From: Enoplosus armatus
Taxonomy: Eukaryota > Chordata > Actinopteri > Centrarchiformes > Enoplosidae
Reading direction: 5' to 3'
Assembly (NCBI RefSeq): GCF_043641665.1
Contig: NC_092181.1
Span: 8,555,057 to 8,619,056 of the forward strand
Length of the DNA stretch: 64,000 nt
Below the pieces are notes generated by a model. The model was not told the origin of the DNA. It did no database searches and saw only the letters and a list, made by a program, of their open reading frames with translations. Below are positions 36,866-47,000 of this stretch, in pieces. A program made the translations under genes and the position numbers. The first letter of the stretch is position 1. Each line of letters starts with the position of its first letter.

Positions 36866-38767
36866 ATGAAGACTCTCCTGATCCTCTCTGTCATCCTCTG
36901 TGTGGCTCTGTCTATCAGGGCTGCCGCCGGTGAGAAAACTCAAATACTTGTTTCAATAACACGTTTCAGGCAGCTGTGAAATGTAGAGGATGAATTTAAA
37001 CCTATTTTGAAGGAGAGAGAGATAATGACAACATGGGTCATGGAAGAAGGGATGGAATGAGGGTTTGGGACTATTTGTTTATTTGTCAGCTATTTGTAGA
37101 TTTACTCTTAGTCCTGTGATCAAAAGTCTGTTAGTTTCTGTAATTTTAATCATTTTAAGTTGACTAAAACATTTTAGTCTCATCTCAAAGACACCCATGA
37201 ACATTTTGAGCATTAATCAAACCTTAGAAAACTGCTTTCAAATGAGATTTTATCCAAGCTTGGCAGAGAGGGTACCTGGTCTGATGTTATTCATTCAAGC
37301 AACACATGTTCTGATCTGCACATTTACTTTCAACAAGAACGTTTTAGTGACCTCCAGTTTCTGCGCTTTGCGCCTTGAGGTGCCATTTTGGGGCTACGCT
37401 ACCAACGACGTCTTCGTCGCTGACGAAGGATTTGGTCACACTTTCTGCTACGGAAACTAACACTATTTGAGACAAAAAGGATGAAGGGGGGTCATTTGGG
37501 ACTTGTACGGGTTGGAACAGGAAATAGAATCTGTGAGACTTGGTCTTTGTTCCTGAAGTAGCACTTGTTTATTAACCAGTAACAACCTGCATTATCTATC
37601 TCTGCCGTTCTTTCCCTCAGTCGGATCTGCTGCGGCTGCTGCAGTACAACAGGAAGACAAACCTGCGGCAAAACCAGGTCACTGAAACATTTAAACTTTC
37701 CATGTTGATGAGTCAGATTACAGACCACTATGTGTCACCGTGTATTTTCACACCTTCACACCCGCCGTTGCTGCTGTAACACGTGTTTCTCATTGCTGAA
37801 ATGTCCATTTTTATAAATACAATACAGGCCATGTTCTTGGAATCAGCTGTACACCGTAACCTAATTCCTTCATTTAAACTGATATGACAAGGATGCAAAC
37901 TAGACCTTTTTAAAATGTGTGTACCTGAAGGCAAGATCGTGTCGCTGGAGAACGCCTTTCTGTCCTGACACACTGAACACAGTTCACATGATCCTTCTTT
38001 TTTCCTTGTCGTTCCAGCTCCTTTAAATTTCTGCCTTGATGGTTGGAATAGTTTCCGTGGTAACTGCTACTACTTGGGCAACTTTGGTGTGTCCTGGAGC
38101 ACTGCTGAGGTACGAACATAAAATTCAAAAAGAAAGAAAATAAGTTTGGAGCTCTCTCTTAGCATCACTTGGAAACAGTATGTCATTGTTTTCCCCTCTC
38201 GTCTCGTCCCACAGAGCTATTGCGCTGAGTTCGGTGGCAGTCTGGCCTCAGCCAATGACATCGTGGAGTATAATTTCCTCCAGCGTACGGTCAAGACTGG
38301 TGGTCACAGGTTTGCCTGGATTGGAGGTTACTACTTCCAGGTTTGTTCCGACATTTAATTTTTTGGCGTTCAGTTTGTTTCTAGAAAAATGAGACAATTC
38401 TGGTGAAAATGTATCCAGATTTTGAGTCGGGAAATGTTCAAATCCTACACGAGGGTGCTTTCAACTGAAAGTGTACACTGTGATTTCCTCCAGGACCAGT
38501 GGAGATGGGAAGATGGCTCGGTGTTTGGCTATCACAACTGGGACACAGTGAGTTCCAATAGCGGTTTCCAGTGCCTACAGCTCAACTCTGAAGGTAGAAA
38601 ATCCACACAGGCAAAAAAATAATAAAAAATGGATGTCATTTCGTTGCCATAGCTGATGATGATGCTGATGATGATGACTGAATGTTTTCGCAGTGTTGAA
38701 GGGCTGGTCCAATCAAGCCTGCAGCAGTTTGCTTCCATTCGTCTGTGAGCTGAAGTCAAACTGCTAG
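36866..38767 (+). CDS. Secreted C-type lectin A (ladderlectin / type II antifreeze-like)
   Basis: Coding exons are 36866-36929, 37621-37677, 38018-38109, 38215-38340, 38494-38593 and 38694-38767, all GT-AG with phases 1,1,0,0,1, giving 170 residues. The signal peptide is MKTLLILSVILCVALSIRAA. A short linker (GSAAAAAVQQEDKPAAKP) precedes a single C-type lectin domain with the WIGG motif (AWIGGYYFQ) and cysteines at FCLDGW, GNCYYL, SYCAEF, FQCLQL, QACSSL and FVCEL. EPN/QPD and WND are absent (NWDTVSSNSGFQC and WSNQAC stand in those places), so classical calcium-dependent sugar binding is unlikely. The small secreted single-domain form matches fish ladderlectin and type II antifreeze-like lectins, which act extracellularly in pathogen binding. 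No disruption is seen. Confidence 0.9.
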
Positions 38768-38929
38768 TCATCGCAGTGTGTGCAGCGCTGACAGATGTAC
38801 AGATGATACTGAAGCTGCTGTGTGCTCTTTCTATGGCTGCATGTCACTGTTGTGATGACACATGCTCACAAGTGAATCCACGTCAATATGTTTGCTGTTG
38901 TTGATGTCTTTTTTTTAATTTTTTTATCT

Positions 38930-39045
38930 ATTTGTTGCAACAGCAGTTTGGAAAGTAAGGTAGCTGTGGTTTCTGTCTTTGCTGCTGTGACTTGTACATT
39001 TCCCCGCTGTGGGATGAATAAAGTCTAAGTCTAAGTCTAAGGTTG
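38930..39045 (+). terminator. Poly(A) signal of lectin A inside a LINE-like tail
   Basis: AATAAA is at 39017-39022, about 250 bases after the stop. The surrounding 'cccgctgtgggatgaataaa' followed by repeated 'gtctaa' words looks like the 3' end of a fish LINE, so the gene's poly(A) signal may be transposon-derived. Confidence 0.5.
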
Positions 39046-39563
39046 TGATTGGTCTCTGTAATCATTGCGACTTTACGTGCCCAGAGTGTACTAGACTGCA
39101 TCTCTCCCTGGTCAAAATGTGGAGATCACACACACACAAGTCTTGAAAGCGAAATAAAATGCATTGAAGAAAACGACGTGCAGTCTGCAGTCACTTCACC
39201 AGTAATGTGTGCAGTGTGCGGGGGTGTGTGTTGTTATGCTTCATGTGAAGGTGTCGGAGGACCCGCACAAACCACCGAGATGTCAAATTTGAACCTTGAT
39301 CACAGTGTGTTACTTTTGGCGGTCCCAAACACAGATGTGAACTGGCTCACGGCCTTGACGACAGGTTTTGCTGAGATTGCACGCGCTGGATAAGCAGCCA
39401 ACTGACCCATTAAGAGTTAACAAATAAACGTCACGTTGAAGCAGACGATTGTAGGGTTCCTGCAACGTTATCATGAGCTCATGATGTCCTAAATTTGGGA
39501 GGCAGTACAATTTGCACGATAGGATCACCACTGAATGCCTCTCCATGAGAAGCCCATATCCTA

Positions 39564-41200
39564 CAGTGCATCCGGAAAGTATTCACAGCGCTTCACTTTT
39601 TCCACATTTTGTTATGTTGCAGCCTTATACCAAAATGGATTAAATTCATTTTTTTCCTCAAAATTCTACACACAACACCCCATAATGACAACGTGAAAAA
39701 AGTTTTTTTGAGATTTTTGCAAATTTATTAAAAATAAAAAACCTAAGAAATCACATGTACATAAGTATTCACAGCCTTTGCTCAATACTTTGTTGATGCA
39801 CCTTTGGCAGCAATTACAGCCTCAAGTCTTTTTGAATATGATGCCACAAGCTTGGCACACCTATCTTTGGGCAGTTTCACCCATTCCTCTTTGCAGCACC
39901 TCTCAAGCTCCATCAGGTTGGATGGGAAGCGTCGGTGCACAGCCATTTTCAGATCTCTCCAGAGATGTTCAATCGGATTCAAGTCTGGGCTCTGGCTGGG
40001 CCACTCAAGAACATTCACAGAGTTGTCCTGAAGCCACTCCTTTGATATCTTGGCTGTGTGCTTAGGGTCGTTGTCCTGCTGAAAGATAAACCGTCGCCCC
40101 AGTCTGAGGTCAAGAGCGCTCTGGAGCAGGTTTTCATCCAGGATGTCTCTGTACTTTGCTGCATTCATCTTTCCCTCTATCCTGACTAGTCTCCCAGTTC
40201 CTGCCGCTGAAAAACATCCCCACAGCATGATGCTGCCACCACCATGCTTCACTGTAGGGATGGTATTGGCCTGGTGATGAGCGGTGCCTGGTTTCCTCCA
40301 AACGTGACGCCTGGCATTCACACCAAAGAGTTCAATCTTTGTCTCATCAGACCAGAGAATTTTGTTTCTCATGGTCTGAGAGTCCTTCAGGTGCCTTTTG
40401 GCAAACTCCAGGCGGGCTGCTATGTGCCTTTTACTAAGGAGTGGCTTCCGTCTGGCCACTCTACCATACAGGCCTGATTGGTGGATTGCTGCAGAGATGG
40501 TTGTCCTTCTGGAAGGTTCTCCTCTCTCCACAGAGGAACTCTGGAGCTCTGACAGAGTGACCATCGGGTTCTTGGTCACCTCCCTGACTAAGGCCCTTCT
40601 CCCCCGATTACTCAGTTTAGATGGCCGTTCAGCTCTAGGAAGAGTCCTGGTGGTTCCGAACTTCTTACACTTACGGATGATGGAGGCCACTGTGCTCATT
40701 GGGACCTTCAAAGCAGCAGAAATTTTTCTGTAACCTTCCCCAGATTTGTGCCTCGAGACAATCCTGTCTCGGAGGTCTACAGACAATTCCTTTGACTTCA
40801 TGCTTGGTTTGTGCTCTGACATGCACTGTCAACTGTGGGACCTTATATAGACAGGTGTGTGCCTTTCCAAATCATGTCCAATCAACTGAATTTACCACAG
40901 GTGGACTCCAATTAAGCTGCAGAAACATCTCAAGGATGATCAGTGGAAACAGGATGCACCTGAGCTCAATTTTGAGCTTCATGGCAAAGGCTGTGAATAC
41001 TTATGTACATGTGATTTCTTAGTTTTTTATTTTTAATAAATTTGCAAAAATTTCAAAAAAACTTTTTTCACATTGTCATTATGGGGTGTTGTGTGTAGAA
41101 TTTTGAGGAAAAAAATTAATTTAATCCATTTTGGAATAAGGGTGTAACATAACAAAATGTGGAAAAAGTGAAGCGCCGTGAATACTTTCCGGATGCACTG
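39564..41200 (-). mobile_element. Apparently intact Tc1/mariner transposon
   Basis: The element is flanked by TA (39562-39563 and 41201-41202). Terminal inverted repeats are about 217 bases (39564-39781 and 40984-41200) and differ at only a handful of positions. Both start CAGTGCATCCGGAAAGTATT. The single transposase gene lies between. Near-identical termini and an unbroken gene point to a recent insertion. It sits about 0.8 kb beyond the end of lectin A. Confidence 0.97.
39782..40822 (-). CDS. Tc1-family transposase, full length
   Basis: The 346-codon frame is uninterrupted, close to the usual 340-residue Tc1 length. The N-terminal paired-like helix-turn-helix region (about 1-120) includes YRKISAALKVPMSTVASIIR. 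The DDE catalytic core has WSDETKIELFG, FQQDNDPKH and SPDLNPIEHLW, with 34 residues between the second Asp and Glu (DD34E). The protein binds the terminal repeats and catalyses cut-and-paste transposition into TA. ATG lies at 40822. An ATG seven codons later (MKSKELS) is an alternative start. Activity is plausible from sequence but not shown. Confidence 0.95.
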   Translation of the reverse strand: MSEHKPSMKSKELSVDLRDRIVSRHKSGEGYRKISAALKVPMSTVASIIRKCKKFGTTRTLPRAERPSKLSNRGRRALVREVTKNPMVTLSELQSSSVERGEPSRRTTISAAIHQSGLYGRVARRKPLLSKRHIAARLEFAKRHLKDSQTMRNKILWSDETKIELFGVNARRHVWRKPGTAHHQANTIPTVKHGGGSIMLWGCFSAAGTGRLVRIEGKMNAAKYRDILDENLLQSALDLRLGRRFIFQQDNDPKHTAKISKEWLQDNSVNVLEWPSQSPDLNPIEHLWRDLKMAVHRRFPSNLMELERCCKEEWVKLPKDRCAKLVASYSKRLEAVIAAKGASTKY

Positions 41201-41350
41201 TAAGTAAGAGGTCATTACCCCTGCAGGCAAAAGCAGGTCTCCTTGTTCTTTCACCACCTCTGAACCACAAACTCTCTCTCTGGGGTCGAAAATCAGGCTG
41301 TTCCACTCACTATGAACTAATCACTGACAATGTTCACCAACAGACTCTTG

Positions 41351-41413
41351 GCAGAGCTGAAGTCCACAAACAGGATCCTATGCCAGGATCCTGTTTGTGG
41401 ACTTCAGCTCTGC
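41351..41413. repeat. Perfect 29-bp fold-back at the LINE 5' end
   Basis: Arms 41351-41379 and 41385-41413 are exact reverse complements separated by atgcc. The right arm is the LINE coding strand (..LFVDFSSA). The left arm is an inverted copy of its first bases. Confidence 0.95.
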
Positions 41414-41617
41414 CTTCAACACGATCGTCACGGCTCTTCTTCAGGACAAGCTCTCCCAGCTGAACGTGCCTGACCCCACCTGCAGGTGGATCACAGATTT
41501 CCTGTCTGACAGGAAGCAGCACGTGAAGCTGGGGAAACACGTCTCAGATTCACGGACGATCAGCACTGGCTCCCCTCAAGGCTGCGTTCTTTCTCCCCTA
41601 CTCTTCTCCCTCTACAC

Positions 41618-42129
41618 CATATGTGTCAAACTCAAGGCCCGCGAGAGCTTAAAAGGTCTGAGTGTCTAAAAATAAATAGGTCAAAAGAGTGCTTTGACCA
41701 AAAACTACATTTCCCACAATGCCTGTCGACTATGATACCCGCGAAGTGACGGCTTACCGCCACTACACGGCAGTGTTTCCACATCAATGCTAATGAGTGG
41801 AATTCAGAAATAAATAATGATCCCAAAATGTCCAGGAAGAGAAAAGTTGACGCAGACGGAAGACTGTTTCAAGAAAGATGGGAAGGCGAATACTTGTTTG
41901 TGCTTCAAGGAGAAAGACCGGTTTGTCTTTTGTGTTACGAGGCGGTGTCGGTTGTCAAAGAGTACAATCTACGGCGGCATTTTGACACCAAACACGGAGC
42001 CAAGTACGCCAAAGCTAGCCTTCAAGAAAAGCAACAAATTTATTATATTATTTATAAGTTACATCTGGCCCTTTGAATACAGTCATTACGCTGATGTGGC
42101 CCTCGGTGAAAATGAGTTCGACACCCCTG
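41618..42129 (+). mobile_element. Non-autonomous hAT element, 512 bp
   Basis: Flanked by identical 8-base duplications CTCTACAC (41610-41617 and 42130-42137). Ends are CATATGTGTCAAACTCA and, inverted, CAGGGGTGTCGAACTCA, the usual fish hAT termini. It carries only the first exon-like part of a hAT protein. Confidence 0.95.
41828..42076 (+). CDS. BED-type zinc finger fragment of a hAT transposase
   Basis: The 82-codon frame starts MSRKRKVDADGRLFQERWEG and contains CLLC (CX2C) and HFDTKH (HX4H), a BED zinc finger. The wording matches the N-terminus of GTF2IRD2/ZBED-like hAT proteins. The frame ends in the terminal region and lacks the RNase H-like catalytic domain, so it cannot transpose by itself; it could at most encode a DNA-binding peptide. 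Confidence 0.7.
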   Translation: MSRKRKVDADGRLFQERWEGEYLFVLQGERPVCLLCYEAVSVVKEYNLRRHFDTKHGAKYAKASLQEKQQIYYIIYKLHLAL

Positions 42130-43417
42130 CTCTACACCAACAGCTGCACCTCCAGTCACCAGTCTGTCAAGCTCCTGAAGTTCGCGGACGACACCACCCT
42201 CATCGGACTCATCTCTGGAGAGGATGAGTCTGCCTACAGGTGGGAGATTGACCACCTGGTGACCTGGTGCAACAGCAACAACCTGGAGCTTAACGCTTCA
42301 AAGACAGTGGAGATGGTTGTTGACTTTAGGAAGAGCGCAGCCCCACCCGCCCCCATCACCCTGTGTGACTCTCCAGTGGACACTGTGGAGTCCTTCCGTT
42401 TCCTGGGCTCCATCATCAGCCAGGACCTCCGGTGGGAGCTGAACATCAGCTCCCTCATCAAGAAAGCCCAACAGAGGATGTACTTCCTGAGGCAGCTGAG
42501 GAAGTTTAACCTGCCACAAAAAATGCTGGTTCACTTCTACACTGCCATCATAGAGTCCATCCTCACCTCCTCCATCACCGTCTGGTACGCTGCTGCCTCC
42601 ACCAAGGACAGACGCAGACTGCAGCGTATCATCCTCTCTGCAGAGAGGGTGATCGGCTGCAACCTCCCATCTCTTCAGGACCTGTACTCCTCCAGGACCC
42701 TGAGGAGAGCAGGGAAGATCGCTGCCGACCCCTCCCACCCCGGACACCATCTGTTCGACCCCCTCCCCTCTGGCAGGAGGCTGCGGTCCATCAGGACCAA
42801 AACCTCCCGCCACAAAAACAGTTTCTTCCCCTCTGCAGTCAACCTGACAAACTCTCACTGACCCCCCCCCCCCCCCCCCAGAACACAAACACAAGCTATA
42901 CGTTATATTAACGTACATCACCCCTGTCCCCACTGCGTTACATTAACGCACCCACCCCCTACTGGACACTTTATCTGGACACTTTACTTTATTCTGGTCA
43001 CTGCACTGTTGTTATTTATCTTATCTTATTTTTATTTTTATTCTTATTCTTATTTTAGCTTTTATATTCTACTTATTTGTTATCAAAACAATAGCACCTT
43101 CAGACCACAGCAAATTCCTTGTAATGTATGTTACTTGGCAATAAACAGTTTCTGATTCTGATTCTGATAATCTTTGATTTAAGTAATTTAGGAACTTGTT
43201 AACTGGTGGGGGGGGGGCCGTGTGACACATCAACTTCAGCAACCATCCCTGTGAGATTTAATGTAAGTAAGTGAAGGTATCAAAAATATAGTGATGTCAG
43301 ATTCTCGAATGAATTGTTCTTTTTGAACGAAGCACAAGAGTCGTTCACGAGTCGGTTCGCTAGTGGTGGGTGGACGAAACAAACTGGGTTTCTTGTCATA
43401 AAAGAACTAGTCTTCTA

Positions 43418-43680
43418 AAATGGTAAATGGTCTCACTTATGTGGCGCTTTTCAACCTTCACGGTTCCCAAAGCGCTTTTACAGCTAAGTCTCATTCACCC
43501 GTTCACTCACACGTTCACACGCCGATGGCCGACCGAGCTGCCACGCAAGGTGCTGGTCTCCATCGGGAGCAACTTAGGGTTCAGTGTCTTGCTCAAGGAC
43601 ACTTCAACATGACGGGGGCAGCCGCTCTAACCAGCTTTACCTCCCGTGCAACAGTGCAAACCACTGCGCCACCATGCCCC
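43418..43680 (-). mobile_element. tRNA-derived SINE, box B deleted
   Basis: Same family and orientation as 27129-27394. The stretch holding box B is missing: 'gggggcagcc' joins directly to 'gctctaacc'. The tail 'aatggtaaatggtctcactt' is complete. Loss of box B should abolish RNA polymerase III transcription. Confidence 0.75.
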
Positions 43681-43832
43681 TCTTCTCATTAAAAAAAACA
43701 CATTACTACTATTCATTTTTATTCCAACATGGAATAAAGCAGTAAATAGCACCTCGACAAACACATCAGGACATCTTATTGTGCCCCCCCCACCACAGGC
43801 TAATTCAGTATAACATAAAACATGTAATAGAA

Positions 43833-43886
43833 GATGCTCATTTATTGCGATGTTCCTGTGGACCTTGTTTTGTTGGAGAAACCAGG
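43833..43886 (+). pseudogene. Penelope-like GIY-YIG fragment
   Basis: The frame reads DAHLLRCSCGPCFVGETR then stop. C-X-C-G-X2-C-F-V-G-E-T is the same nuclease start seen at 27600. Very short. Confidence 0.45.
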
Positions 43887-43889
43887 TAA

Positions 43890-45030
43890 AGGTCAGGATA
43901 AGTAAATGTAAAATATTAGGAATAACAGTATTAAGTCTCTGCTATTCGGATACTTGAAAGGACATAAGCACGGGAGTCAAGGGCTCCGAGGTGTAGAGAT
44001 AGTAAACAACTGCATGAAATACTAAATTATGAATACTGGATGCTGGAAAACATGTTAGATCAGCACAACTTGGAATATAAACATCATCTGCATAGAAATG
44101 AATTTCAAAAGAACCTGTTCAGTGAATTACATTCAAATACACTCAAAATCAAATTGTGGCTGCCTTGAACGCAGCATTTTCGTTGCCGGGTACTTTACAA
44201 GTGAAGGAGTGAGCCTCCGGGAGCTCGTTAAAAAAGACAAAAAGACCGACTTTCTCTTCGGCATGACAGCCTTGACAACAACACTGATTGACACTCGTAC
44301 AGACCAATCAGTGTTGAATTCCGACGCGTGGTGCACTGTTTATGTTTGTAGGCAATAACGAGCGGGACAGAACATGATAAACGTCCATGTAAGTGCTGGA
44401 AACAAGTATAATATTGTCATTATTATTTTAGGACATTTTAGTGTTTTACAGATATTTGTCGGGACTCAGGACACCCAGCTTGAAACCGCGACAATCCCGG
44501 GTTTGTCCGTGACCATACACTTACACTTCTGGTTCCGTCGCCTGGAAGTCGATGGGTTTTTTGAATGGGTATTTGGTTAGATGCCTGAAATGGTTAATGC
44601 TAGCTTACGAGATTTCAATGTTTTGTTCTACGATGTAAAATGCGTCAGCAGATACCCCCCACTCGTGAATTTTGAAGCTTTTACGTGTCTTAAAAAAGGT
44701 GGTCGCTAACAAGTGGCTAAATGAGACTACAGAGGTTGTCGCGGACATTAAACGTGTTCATGCCAAACACGGAAAGTCATCTACTCACTAGTCCGCCTTT
44801 ACAGCCTCGCTGTGTTTATACTCTATATCTATCTGTCTATATATCTATATCTATCTATATTCTCTTCAAAGTGAAGCTCAGTGGTGGTGACGTTGAAGTC
44901 ATGTGACCGTGGTGTAGTTCCTTTATAGCCTAACGTTAGCTTTTTACTTCTGGCGATTCCATTTACGCTTCAAAAATCGTAAAAGTGGTGTTCGTTAGTG
45001 AAGATTATCTTGCTGAACAAAACGTGTGAG
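43890..45030. other. No gene seen
   Basis: Open frames at 44098-44358 and 44374-44580 show no recognisable domain or splice context. ATCT/TATC-type simple repeats lie at 44820-44860. Confidence 0.45.
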
Positions 45031-45035
45031 TATCA

Positions 45036-45845
45036 TAAACCTTCGCGTGGCAACAATAAAAAGTCAAATAGGAGCGCTGTCCTAGCTCTGCTTTTTCATT
45101 ATTCACCACATTTAGGATCCGGCACCCACTTTTCAAACATCTAGTTGTGAGTTTTTCTCCTGTGCCTGCTTAATGTCATCTGTCTCTGCTTTCATTTGTT
45201 AACTTATTTAAACTTGAAATTCGGTTTCTCCTCATGAGGCCAATAAGGAAATACTGATAAAATAATATTACACAGCGCTAATGTCTATGTTTCCTTCCGG
45301 AGAGACGGACCTGGTGACCTGGCGAGAGGGCAAAAGGGCGAAATGACCGATCTGCCATCGAGTGGAAATGCTGTTGCCACCTCAGTGGAGCGACTGTCCT
45401 CTTTCCTCAAGATAACAAGGAAGTTATTATTCTAAAAAAAGTAGAATTCATGAATAAAAACAGCTGTTGTTGTCTTTATGTCACGTGCAACATGTCTTAT
45501 ATACAACACAAACGTAGCGATGAGGAGCTGCCTATAACGGAACGCAGTGCAATAACAAAACATACCTCCTATCCATTAAACATGAATGTTTCGCAGAGAC
45601 GGTGAGAATTAGCTTTGATGGACTTTCAAGGTGTTGTAATTTTAATTTTAAATGATACCAAGTTCTTGTTGAAATGATGAAGTTACTTGCACAGTATTTC
45701 ATTTATTTTTTATTTTTAGGGTTATTGTTCAATGTCATGTCAGTGTTCATTTCTCTCATATGTTTTGGCAGACGTGGCTGAACATATCAAAAAACACTCA
45801 AATCAATGACCTCAAATCAGCTGTAAAATGGAAGACAGACACAAA
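45036..45845. repeat. Segmental repeat, copy 1
   Basis: Direct-orientation match to 56970-57160 and 57900-58268. Blocks are 45036-45218, 45220-45342 and 45595-45845. It carries a 252-base insertion (45343-45594) and lacks the 739 bases that hold the gene C promoter in copy 2. Confidence 0.9.
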
Positions 45846-45849
45846 CTGA

Positions 45850-46400
45850 AAATAATAGCAATAACACAACAAATTGTAAGCCTACCCATGTGCACTGTGT
45901 GCAGTACATTGTGGCGGACATGAAATAAAATGTCTCATCACTTCTTCATTTGGTTTTGCTGCACTGCGATTACATCCACACTGTTGTACGTTTCAGTAAC
46001 CAGGATCAGAGACGCTCGGTCCTGACATTTCTATTCCTGGAAAATTTGACAAAAATACCAAATCCCACTTCCTGTAGGAATCTATTCTTCTATCCCCTCA
46101 TCAAGCTGTTTTCACATTGAGGCTTTAAGAACCTCCCACGCTGGAGAATGTTGTCTCAGGAACATTACACACAGGGCAATCAAAGCAAATGAGATCCTTA
46201 GTCATTTTCACTTTGGTCAACTCAATTTATTTTTCCATTTTATATCGACAGAGAGCATGAGGGGGGAAAAAAACAAACATCTATTCCAACTTACCAATAC
46301 GCTTCTGAGTCAAAGTCAAATTTACGGTCCCCACAGTCGGCAACACACCAGGAGCTGTCGATCCCTGTGTCACGGCGGGCCAGCGACGAACGTGCCCCCG
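45850..46400. other. Intergenic, 3' side of lectin B
   Basis: No exon found. It includes the lectin B poly(A) signal at 46226-46231 (AATAAA on the minus strand). Confidence 0.5.
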
Positions 46401-46410
46401 TGCTCGGACA

Positions 46411-46944
46411 CTAGCAGTAGGTGGCTTTGAATGAGCAGATGAATGGATGTGTAACCTGGCAGCGCTCGCCGCTCCAGCCTAGAGCCTCTGCACAGAAACA
46501 AAGATCAGCGGCGACACACAGAGTCAGTCATGGATTCTGATGTAGGTGTTTCAAAAAAGGCCAAATATCTCGTCCTGCCCGCGAGTGAGCAATACACTCT
46601 TTATACTATACAGAGTGTGTGTTTTACTGAAGAAAACAGCAACAAATGTAGCGTCTTATCATTCGCCCTGCTCCCCATATATATCATCTACTGCTGAGGT
46701 CAAAGGCTAAATGTCAGCGTTTACGCCTCACATTTTCCACAGAATTCCAGGTTAGCCTGGATGCTTATTCCCCTCCTTCACCTCGGGGTGTGGTCTTACC
46801 TTGGCTGTTCAAGTGGATACAGTCATAGTTTGGACTGTACCAGTTGTTGTAGTTGAACGGTGAACCATCATCCCACTTCCAGTTGCCCTGAGGGGACATA
46901 GTCGACTTACAGTAAGTGTTTGTCACGGCACTGCGGAAAAGTGG

Positions 46945-47000
<56 letters not shown>

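Larger units (their letters stand above)
41385..43170 (+). pseudogene. 5'-truncated LINE (L2/CR1/Rex-like) split by a hAT element
   Basis: The reading frame runs from about 41385 (ILFVDFSSAFNTIVTALLQD, then TGSPQGCVLSPLLFSLY), is interrupted at 41617 by the hAT insertion, and resumes in the same frame at 42138 (TNSCTSSHQSVKLLKFADD, then LELNASKTVEMVVDF), ending at TGA 42859-42861. GSPQGCVLSP and FADD are reverse transcriptase boxes. With the 520 bases of insertion and target duplication removed the frame is unbroken, so the LINE was intact over this part when hit. The 3' region ends near 43170 with an 'ttctga' tail. The N-terminal nuclease is missing. Confidence 0.9.

Noticed and set aside
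36715..36933. 72-codon frame over the start of lectin A
   Set aside because: It runs through intron 1 and out of frame with the signal peptide starting at 36866.
42298..42933. 211-codon minus-strand frame
   Set aside because: Antisense shadow of the LINE reverse transcriptase.
44098..44358. 86-codon plus-strand frame
   Set aside because: No recognisable motif and no splice sites; kept only as unclassified sequence.
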